From an uncultured Blautia sp. (GTDB lineage Bacteria > Bacillota > Clostridia > Lachnospirales > Lachnospiraceae), in assembly GCA_900551465.1 (NCBI GenBank), contig URWL01000019.1, positions 1-12,793 on the forward strand: a stretch of 12,793 nt of DNA, in the 5' to 3' direction. The notes under the pieces were generated by a model. It did not search any database and was not told where the DNA came from. It saw only the letters and a program-made list of their open reading frames with translations. Below, piece after piece: positions 7,118 to 12,793 of the stretch; the stretch's first letter is position 1; every line of letters begins with the position of its first letter. A program made the translations under genes and the position numbers.

Positions 7118-9001
7118 TCAGTGAGACTTCACCTGATTCCACAGTTCTCCGTAAGTCTGATCGGCCTCTGTTCCCAGATACTGGAAGGTTTCCAGATTTT
7201 CATATTTTGAAAGATCCGGAAAAGCAATCTCACTGTTCCGGATGGATTCATCCTCGATCAGCTTCCTTGCTTCCACATTAGGTGTCGAATAGGTGATATA
7301 CTCAAAATTCTTCAGAGCAATGTCCGGTCTGCAGAGGAAATTGATGAACTTTTCACCATTTTCCTTGTTTTCTGCATTTTTAGGAATAACCCAGGAATCA
7401 ATCCAGATATTACTTCCCTCCTCTGGAATCACATATTCCAGATCTGGATTTTCTTTCTGCGTATAAATAGCCTCGCCGGAATAGATCACTCCGATGGCAG
7501 CCTCATTTCCGATCATCTTGTCACGAACCTGATCGATGACATATGCCTGTACCAGCGGCTTCTGCTTGATCAGAAGGTCTCTGGCCTCTGTAAGCTCATC
7601 AAGGTCTGTGGAGTTCAGAGAATGCCCCAGATATTTCAGTGTAACACCAAAGGCATCACGGACAGAATCCTGCATAAGGATATTATCTTTATACTTCTCA
7701 TCCCAGAGGATCGACCAGCTGGTGACTGGTTCTTTTACCATAGTTTTGTTATAAAGGATTCCAACCGTTCCCCAGCAGTAAGGAACAGAATATTTGTTTT
7801 CCGGATCAAACTGTCTGGACTGCTCCATATAATCCTTTCCAATATTTTTGATATTGGGAATGTTGTCAAAATCAATCTCCGCAAGCAGGTTGTTTTCGAT
7901 CATCCTCTGGATCATATAATCACTTGGACAGATTACATCATAGGCAATGGCACCTGAACTGATCTTGGGATAAAGGATCTCGTTGGTCTCAAATTCCTCA
8001 TACACCACATCGATGCCGGTTTCTTCCTCAAATATTGTCAGAACTTCCGGATCCAGATATTCACCCCAGTTATAAACCACCACTTTCTGGGAATTCATCA
8101 CATTGTTTTCTTTGGAATAATAAAATCCTCCAAAAAGAAACAGTGCGCAGATAGTTACCGGAATCACACGACGTAACAGGATCCGCTTAACCTTTGAAGG
8201 TTTTTTCGCCCGTTTTTTCTTTGCTTTTGTGTCTTCTTTTTCTTCCGGCGAATAATTAATAAGGATCAGAAGCACAAGAACTGACACAAACATAATGGTA
8301 GACAGTGCATATATCTCCGGCTTGATCCCTTTACGAACCTCTGTGTAAATCTTGGTAGAAAGAGTATCGATCCCCGGTCCTTTTGTGAAATGCGTGATTA
8401 CAAAATCATCCAGAGACATAGTAAACGCAAGCATAAAACCAGAAAGCACGCCAGGTACAATATCCGGGAACACTACCTTAAAAAATGCCTCCAGAGGAGA
8501 AGCTCCCAGATCCAGCGCAGCCTCATACACATGACGGTTTGTCTGTTTCAGTTTCGGAGCCACACTCAGGATCACATACGGGATATTAAAAGTAATGTGG
8601 GCGATCAAAATGGTTCCAAATCCCATTTTCATTCTGAATGCAATAAAAAGAAGCATCAGAGATACACCCATAACAATTTCCGCATTCATCATGGGAATAT
8701 TCGTCACGCCCATATAAAAGGTGCGCCACCGCTGTTTCATTCCCTGAATCGCAATTGCTGCAGCTGTACCAATGATCGTTGCCGCTGCTGCTGCCACAAA
8801 TGAAATAATCAGCGTGGTATAAAAAGCGCTCATAATCTGTTCATTCTGAAAAAGCTCCTTATACCATTTCAGAGTAAACCCGCCCCATTTCGCCCTTGTT
8901 TTTGACTGATTGAAGGAAAGTACCATCAGGGTAACAATGGGTGCATAAAGTATAATAAAGATCAAAGCCAGATACAGCTTCTGTAAAATTTTTCTGATCA
9001 A
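7118..9001 (-). CDS. potCD: Fused spermidine/putrescine ABC permease and binding protein (PotC-PotD)
   Basis: One 627-residue protein joins two normally separate parts of a polyamine importer. Residues about 1-250 are a PotC-like permease with six membrane segments and the EAA loop at 161-183 (ALDLGASPLEAFFKVVFP). A strongly basic cytoplasmic linker (about 252-278) leads to a seventh membrane helix (about 279-295), which places residues about 304-627 outside as a PotD-like binding domain. There YNWGEYLDP (310-318), YDVICPSDYM (354-363), WIDSW (533-537) and YSTPN (571-575) match polyamine-contact regions of PotD. There is no lipoprotein signal; the helix anchors the domain. The start is TTG at 9001, 9 nt after AAGGAGG (9011-9017). 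It overlaps the potB stop by 4 nt (TTGA). Spermidine versus putrescine preference is not determined. Confidence 0.93.
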   Translation of the reverse strand: MIRKILQKLYLALIFIILYAPIVTLMVLSFNQSKTRAKWGGFTLKWYKELFQNEQIMSAFYTTLIISFVAAAAATIIGTAAAIAIQGMKQRWRTFYMGVTNIPMMNAEIVMGVSLMLLFIAFRMKMGFGTILIAHITFNIPYVILSVAPKLKQTNRHVYEAALDLGASPLEAFFKVVFPDIVPGVLSGFMLAFTMSLDDFVITHFTKGPGIDTLSTKIYTEVRKGIKPEIYALSTIMFVSVLVLLILINYSPEEKEDTKAKKKRAKKPSKVKRILLRRVIPVTICALFLFGGFYYSKENNVMNSQKVVVYNWGEYLDPEVLTIFEEETGIDVVYEEFETNEILYPKISSGAIAYDVICPSDYMIQRMIENNLLAEIDFDNIPNIKNIGKDYMEQSRQFDPENKYSVPYCWGTVGILYNKTMVKEPVTSWSILWDEKYKDNILMQDSVRDAFGVTLKYLGHSLNSTDLDELTEARDLLIKQKPLVQAYVIDQVRDKMIGNEAAIGVIYSGEAIYTQKENPDLEYVIPEEGSNIWIDSWVIPKNAENKENGEKFINFLCRPDIALKNFEYITYSTPNVEARKLIEDESIRNSEIAFPDLSKYENLETFQYLGTEADQTYGELWNQVKSH

Positions 9002-9813
9002 AATGCCGTACCTCCTTCTCCTTTATCGTATTTCGCCACAAGTGCCATACTGGCAATAATAAATACCATCAGCACAAGAGAAAGTCCGCTGCCCACATGC
9101 CAGTTACTGTTCTGCTTAAAGGACTGCTCAATCACGTTTCCGATCAGGAGGATCTTGCCGCCGCCCAGAAGATCTGAGATCACGAAGGTGGTAAGTGCCG
9201 GCACGAACACCATGGTGATGCCGCTGATCACTCCTGGAATGCTTAAAGGAAATGTTACCTTCAGAAAAGTCTGGATCGGATTCGCTCCCAGATCTCTTGC
9301 AGCATTTATGACATTGGAATCTATTTTTATCAGCACATTATAAATGGGCAGTACCATAAACGGCAGGAAATTGTACACCATTCCCAAAATAATAGCATAC
9401 GGTGTATTGATGATCTCCAATGCAGGGAGATGAAGAAATCCTAAAATACTGTTGATTACACCGTTTTTCTCCAGAAGAGTCTGCCATGCCATGGTACGCA
9501 GCAGAAAATTCATCCACATAGGCAGGATAAAGATCAGCACGATAAAGCTGGTCTGGTTTACCTGTTTCTGGCTTAGTATCATGGCAAGCGGATATGCCAG
9601 AATCAGACAGACCAACGTACTGATAAAGGACAGCAGAAGGGAAACTCCCAATGCTTTCAGGTTCTCCGGCGTAGTGATCTGCGACAGATTTGCCAGAGTC
9701 AGTCCGCCGTCATCACTGGTAAAAGCATAATACACGATCACCAGAAGAGGGATGATGACAAAGGACACTGACCAGAACAGATACGGACCGGCCAGAAGAC
9801 GTTTACTCTTCAA
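8998..9813 (-). CDS. potB: Spermidine/putrescine ABC permease PotB
   Basis: First permease subunit of the polyamine importer; 271 residues with about six membrane segments (first about 10-31, last about 245-262). The EAA loop is at about residues 171-190 ([18 protein letters not shown]), and the block [14 protein letters not shown] (97-110) is typical of PotB. It pairs with the PotC half of the fused downstream gene. The start is TTG at 9813, 9 nt after GAGGAGG (9823-9829), both within the end of potA (11-nt overlap); the GTG nearby is out of frame. The stop TGA overlaps the TTG start of potCD. Tight overlaps on both sides imply translational coupling. Confidence 0.93.
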   Translation of the reverse strand: MKSKRLLAGPYLFWSVSFVIIPLLVIVYYAFTSDDGGLTLANLSQITTPENLKALGVSLLLSFISTLVCLILAYPLAMILSQKQVNQTSFIVLIFILPMWMNFLLRTMAWQTLLEKNGVINSILGFLHLPALEIINTPYAIILGMVYNFLPFMVLPIYNVLIKIDSNVINAARDLGANPIQTFLKVTFPLSIPGVISGITMVFVPALTTFVISDLLGGGKILLIGNVIEQSFKQNSNWHVGSGLSLVLMVFIIASMALVAKYDKGEGGTAF

Positions 9814-10876
9814 TGTTCACCGCCTCCTCATCTTCGGATTCCGGTTTTTTCATGATCTGGATATCAAAAGGATCCACATGAATGCTGACCTGAGTACCTA
9901 CCGGGAACATGTCCGTACTGTGTACCAGCCACTCATAGTTATTAGCCGTAACCTCCATTTCATAATGTACACCTTTAAAAATCAGATGAGTAACTACACC
10001 GTCGATACTGCCTTCTCCCGGTTTGAGAAGATCGATATCCTCCGGACGGATCACCACATCCACCGGTTTATTCTGTCCAAATCCCTCATCCACACAGGGG
10101 AAGTTTACGCCCAGTATTTTTACCATGCGGTCCTCCACCATAGTAGCCGAAATAATATTGCTTTCACCGATAAAATCCGCAACAAAAGCATTTTCCGGTT
10201 CATTATAAATCATTTCCGGTGTTCCGATCTGCTGGATATATCCCTGGTTCATAACTACAATGGTATCTGACATAGTAAGAGCCTCTTCCTGATCGTGGGT
10301 AACATACAGGAAAGTAATTCCCAGCTCGTTTTTCAAACGGATCAGCTCGTACTGCATGTCCTGACGAAGCTTCAGATCCAGCGCTCCCAAAGGCTCGTCC
10401 AGAAGAAGAACCTTCGGCTCATTTACAATCGCTCGGGCAATAGCGATTCTCTGCTGCTGTCCTCCGCTTAAAGAATCCGGCATACGGTTTTCATATCCGT
10501 CAAGATTTACAAGCTTCAGCGCATATTTGATCTTATCATGGATATACTGTTTGCTTTTATTTTTTATTTTCAGACCAAAAGCAATGTTCTCTGCAATTGT
10601 CATATGCGTAAACAGTGCATATTTCTGAAATACGGTATTTAACTGTCTTTTGTTTGGCGGAAGATCTGTGATGTCCTTTCCGTCAAAGATCACGCGGCCT
10701 GCATCCGGAGTCTCAAAGCCGCCAAGAATACGAAGTGTGGTAGTTTTTCCACATCCGCTTGGACCCAGAAGTGTCAGGAATTCATTTTCTCTTATGTAAA
10801 GATTAAAATCATCCAGAACGGTCTGCATCCCATAAGTTTTGGAAATATTTTGAAAATCGATCAGTTTATTACTCAT
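9803..10876 (-). CDS. potA: Spermidine/putrescine ABC transporter ATPase PotA
   Basis: ATPase of the polyamine importer; 357 residues from the ATG at 10876. Walker [10 protein letters not shown] (38-46), Q-loop VFQKYALF (Gln about 84), signature LSGGQ (136-140), Walker B VLLLDE (156-161) and switch His in VTHDQEEA are intact. A C-terminal TOBE-type regulatory region (about 235-345) carries IRPEDIDLL. GGTPxxIY-like text ([11 protein letters not shown]) and DFIGESN are standard PotA features. An open frame extends upstream to 10957, and an ATG exists at 10882, but GGGGAGG (10884-10890) is only 1 nt from 10882 and 7 nt from 10876, and the promoter -10 lies inside the longer frame. First gene of potA-potB-potCD. 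Confidence 0.94.
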   Translation of the reverse strand: MSNKLIDFQNISKTYGMQTVLDDFNLYIRENEFLTLLGPSGCGKTTTLRILGGFETPDAGRVIFDGKDITDLPPNKRQLNTVFQKYALFTHMTIAENIAFGLKIKNKSKQYIHDKIKYALKLVNLDGYENRMPDSLSGGQQQRIAIARAIVNEPKVLLLDEPLGALDLKLRQDMQYELIRLKNELGITFLYVTHDQEEALTMSDTIVVMNQGYIQQIGTPEMIYNEPENAFVADFIGESNIISATMVEDRMVKILGVNFPCVDEGFGQNKPVDVVIRPEDIDLLKPGEGSIDGVVTHLIFKGVHYEMEVTANNYEWLVHSTDMFPVGTQVSIHVDPFDIQIMKKPESEDEEAVNIEE

Positions 10877-10883
10877 GACCATT

Positions 10884-10890
10884 CCTCCCC
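10884..10890 (-). promoter_or_regulatory. Ribosome binding site deciding the potA start
   Basis: GGGGAGG on the minus strand is 7 nt from the ATG at 10876 and 1 nt from that at 10882, so the protein begins MSNKLIDF. Confidence 0.7.
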
Positions 10891-10902
10891 TAAAAAAATC
10901 CC

Positions 10903-10946
10903 CTGTTTTTATACAGGACAACTCTTCCTGTATATCATAAAAACAG
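10903..10946. repeat. Dyad over the pot promoter -10, candidate operator
   Basis: A perfect 9-bp inverted repeat, TATACAGGA (10910-10918) and TCCTGTATA (10926-10934), separated by 7 nt, covers the -10 box and the expected transcript start. An outer pair, CTGTTTTTAT (10903-10912) and ATAAAAACAG (10937-10946), extends the symmetry with a 5-nt offset on one side. Because the transcript should begin in the loop, a DNA operator is more likely than an RNA hairpin. The regulator is not encoded in the window. Confidence 0.5.
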
Positions 10947-10957
10947 AGGAATTTCAA
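10929..10957 (-). promoter_or_regulatory. Promoter of the pot operon
   Basis: Minus strand TTGAAA (10952-10957), a 17-nt spacer ending in TGA (extended -10), then TATACA (10929-10934). Expected start of transcription is near 10922. The leader is about 45 nt and contains an A/T-rich tract before GGGGAGG. Confidence 0.7.
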
Positions 10958-11014
10958 TAGATTTTCAGTTATTTTACAAAAATTATAATGTTTCTGAATG
11001 GTATCTTAACTTTT

Positions 11015-11755
11015 TTACGGATAAAGCCAGCTGCTGTCTAATTTTGCAAGCAGTCTTGCATTATGATATGCCATTTTAAGAGTCAGACAGGTACGACCCA
11101 AATACTTCTTCCCATCTGCCGTTTTCACACAGGCAAGTGCCAGGTCCGCCTTTCCCGGTGTCTGAAGACAAACCGGTATCAACAGCTGGATTCCATGATT
11201 ATAATACTGAGGAACCGCTGTACGGTAATCGGCCTCCAGCATATGCTTTGTCTGGCGAAGAGCTCCGTCAAACAGCTGTACGCGCATTCTGCTTGTCCGC
11301 ACATTTTCCGGAAGTCTCTGTACGTTTTCTTCCTCATCAAAAATATGTTCATACTGGGGAACAATATCCAATTTAGTATCAAAAACCAGTTCTGCAGGCT
11401 CTTTCGCATACTGTGCCCGTTCCGGAAGCCCGGTAATCCCGGATTTCAGAAGGTAATATTCTGTATAGAAGCCTTCCAGAAACCATTTCTGGCGTCCAGG
11501 AATCAGATTATGAACAAAAAATGCATACACCGGCTGATAATAGTCATTAAAAAGTCCTGTATTAAAGATTGCATATTCTTCTGTTTCCTGTACCTTTCCT
11601 TCTTCATAAACACGCTGAAACGTATGCTCCAGGTAGCCTTTTAAAATCCCGTTGTCATCACCATCCCCAAAGCTCCATTTCTCTGGAACCATATGGGAAA
11701 GATTCCGAATATGCCGGTTATAATTTCCGCAATAAGTGAAATCAAATAAATTCAT
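11015..11755 (-). CDS. DUF3825-like protein of unknown function
   Basis: A 246-residue soluble protein with no signal peptide or membrane segment. The order of conserved-looking blocks fits the DUF3825 family as I know it: MNLFDFTYCGNYN at the start, FNTGLFNDYYQPVYAFF (64-80), VPQYYNHGIQLLIPVCL (181-197), and near the end GRTCLTLKMAYHNARLLA (220-237) with SSWL. The domain therefore fills almost the whole protein. I know of no established biochemical role. An open frame continues to 11917, but it would run into the upstream methyltransferase gene, while AGGAGG (11761-11766) sits 5 nt before the ATG at 11755. The 107-nt gap to the upstream gene contains a spaced inverted repeat. No terminator is seen after its stop, so it may read into the pot region. 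Family call is from memory of motifs. Confidence 0.75.
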   Translation of the reverse strand: MNLFDFTYCGNYNRHIRNLSHMVPEKWSFGDGDDNGILKGYLEHTFQRVYEEGKVQETEEYAIFNTGLFNDYYQPVYAFFVHNLIPGRQKWFLEGFYTEYYLLKSGITGLPERAQYAKEPAELVFDTKLDIVPQYEHIFDEEENVQRLPENVRTSRMRVQLFDGALRQTKHMLEADYRTAVPQYYNHGIQLLIPVCLQTPGKADLALACVKTADGKKYLGRTCLTLKMAYHNARLLAKLDSSWLYP

Positions 11756-11764
11756 ATTATCCTC

Positions 11765-11833
11765 CTGTCTGAAAATGGTTCTCTTTGCGTAAAAAGATCT
11801 TTTATATATTTTATTACAAAAATCTTCAGACAG
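11765..11833 (-). repeat. Spaced inverted repeat in the leader of the DUF3825 gene
   Basis: On the minus strand CTGTCTGAA (11825-11833) and TTCAGACAG (11765-11773) form a perfect 9-bp pair about 51 nt apart. The second arm's last two bases are the first two of the ribosome site AGGAGG (11761-11766). The loop holds a 12-bp palindrome, AAAAGATCTTTT (11792-11803). The RNA could fold to hinder ribosome access; no known riboswitch is recognised. Confidence 0.4.
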
Positions 11834-11862
11834 AACGATTCCAAATGTTTTCTTGGGGGATC

Positions 11863-12732
11863 TTATTTCAACAGCTGGTGCATGGCACGGATAAACTCCG
11901 GAGTTGTTCCGCAGCATCCTCCCATTATAGATGCTCCGTTCTCTGCCAGAACTTTCATATGTCCGGCAAATTCCTCCGGTAACATGCTGTAAACCGCATT
12001 CCCCTGATCATCGATCACCGGCATTCCCGCATTCGGTTTTGCGATCACCGGAATAGAAACAGCCTCACGGATATTTCGGACCACTGATACCAGCTGATCT
12101 GGTCCCACAGAACAATTGATGCCTACCGCATCTGCCCCTGCACTTTCCAGAGCCACTGCGGCCTCCACTGCATTTCCGCCGCTGAAAATGCTTCCGTCTG
12201 CCTCCACCGTCATGGTACACATGATCGGAAGCTGGCAGACTGCATTTGCCGCATCTACTGCTGCCAGCGTTTCCTCAATATTGATCATGGTCTCTGCCGC
12301 CAGAAGATCCACTCCCGCTTCTTGCAGTATCTGTATCTGCTCTTTGTACATCTCAAAGGCATCCTCGTAAGTATACTCTCCCTCTGCTGTAACAAATTGC
12401 CCGGATGTAGTGATATCTCCTGCCACAAAAACTCTTTCTCCTGCCACTTCTCTGGAATAGGAAACCAGCGTATGATTGATCTCCACAATACGATCCTCCA
12501 GACCATGCTGCTGAAGATTTCTGCGATTGCCTCCAAATGTAGGCGCATAAATCACCTGGCTCCCCGCTTCAATATAAGCTCTCTGAAGGTTCTGGATAAT
12601 CTCCTTATGCTCCATAACCCACAACTCCGTGCAAATGCCCCGCGGCATCCCCTGAGCCATCAGATTGGAACCTGTGGCACCATCCAGAATAAGAACCTTC
12701 TCTGTCAGCTCCCGAAATTCTTTTTTGGTCAT
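11863..12732 (-). CDS. Homocysteine S-methyltransferase family protein (stand-alone MetH N-terminal-type domain)
   Basis: A 289-residue zinc-dependent methyltransferase barrel that would move a methyl group to homocysteine to make methionine, or act on a related thiol. The zinc ligands are visible: Cys207 in GINCSVGP and Cys273-Cys274 in MGGCCGTTPE. The N-terminal ILDGATGSNL (15-24) and APTFGGN (63-69) are family hallmarks. Only the homocysteine-binding domain is present; the folate, cobalamin and activation domains of full MetH are absent. It could therefore be one subunit of a split methionine synthase or a MmuM/BhmT-like enzyme using S-methylmethionine or betaine. The methyl donor cannot be read from sequence. 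The ATG at 12732 is the first after an in-frame TAA, but no good ribosome site precedes it. Confidence 0.88.
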   Translation of the reverse strand: MTKKEFRELTEKVLILDGATGSNLMAQGMPRGICTELWVMEHKEIIQNLQRAYIEAGSQVIYAPTFGGNRRNLQQHGLEDRIVEINHTLVSYSREVAGERVFVAGDITTSGQFVTAEGEYTYEDAFEMYKEQIQILQEAGVDLLAAETMINIEETLAAVDAANAVCQLPIMCTMTVEADGSIFSGGNAVEAAVALESAGADAVGINCSVGPDQLVSVVRNIREAVSIPVIAKPNAGMPVIDDQGNAVYSMLPEEFAGHMKVLAENGASIMGGCCGTTPEFIRAMHQLLK

Positions 12733-12744
12733 AATATTCTTGTA

Positions 12745-12770
12745 TGATGTTTATAGAAGCTAAAACATCA
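12745..12770. repeat. Inverted repeat TGATGTTT/AAACATCA upstream of the methyltransferase gene
   Basis: A perfect 8-bp inverted repeat (12745-12752 and 12763-12770) with a 10-nt centre lies 13 nt before the start of the methyltransferase gene, where a ribosome site would be expected nearby. It could be an operator or a leader stem, or chance. The window ends 23 nt further on, so the promoter cannot be judged. Confidence 0.35.
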
Positions 12771-12793
12771 CCTTTTCCTTTCTTTTAGTAATG

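Noticed and set aside
7118..9001. PotC-PotD fusion as a sequencing error joining two genes
   Set aside because: The linker codes for a sensible basic segment and a proper seventh helix giving the right topology, and there is no ribosome site or start codon with a lipoprotein signal at the junction.
10877..10957. Extended N-terminus for potA
   Set aside because: The extension contains the promoter -10 and the dyad, and PotA proteins begin close to the ATP-binding domain.
11756..11917. Extended N-terminus for the DUF3825 gene
   Set aside because: It would overlap the methyltransferase gene by 55 nt and ignore the AGGAGG placed 5 nt before the ATG at 11755; the extra residues look unlike protein of this family.
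1..12793. Mobile element, prophage, CRISPR or defence island
   Set aside because: No transposase, integrase, phage structural gene, spaced direct repeats or tRNA attachment site was seen; the genes are metabolic, transport and RNA-modification genes with uniform style.

Overview
The window looks like chromosome from a low-to-moderate GC Firmicute, most likely a gut Lachnospiraceae (Blautia/Ruminococcus/Dorea type). The reasons are strong AGGAGG-type ribosome sites, TTG starts, sigma-A promoters with 17-nt spacers, short intergenic gaps, and the gene set itself: a type-2 asd, a stand-alone homocysteine methyltransferase domain, queH and a DUF3825 gene. The genus is inference. There are no rRNA or tRNA genes, CRISPR arrays, insertion sequences or phage genes.

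Layout. Positions 1-3257 (minus strand): asd (3' end cut by the window edge), argH and queH, each with its own recognisable promoter. Positions 3258-3543: a divergent promoter region that also holds a possible 30-codon ORF ahead of queH. Positions 3544-5298 (plus): a complete ABC half-transporter of exporter type, closed by a 14-bp perfect terminator hairpin. Positions 5456-7013 (plus): an SsuBC/TauBC-like importer pair (ATPase and permease, 8-nt overlap) with no substrate-binding protein gene, preceded by a 10-bp inverted repeat. Positions 7020-7064: a convergent terminator hairpin. Positions 7118-10876 (minus): a compact polyamine uptake operon, potA-potB-potCD, in which the PotC permease and PotD binding protein form one polypeptide. 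Positions 11015-11755 (minus): a DUF3825-like protein. Positions 11863-12732 (minus): a stand-alone homocysteine S-methyltransferase domain protein.

Functionally the window mixes amino-acid biosynthesis (asd for Lys/Thr/Met, argH for Arg, the methyltransferase for Met), tRNA modification (queH) and three ABC transporters. The pot operon is the only tightly coupled unit: its genes overlap by 11 and 4 nt, and its promoter carries a conspicuous dyad over the -10 box that could be a repressor site.

I found no clearly new multi-gene system. The observations most worth a second look are the PotCD fusion with its extra membrane helix, the dyad at the pot promoter, the importer pair lacking a binding protein behind an inverted repeat, the small ORF before queH, and the DUF3825 gene with a stem beside its ribosome site.
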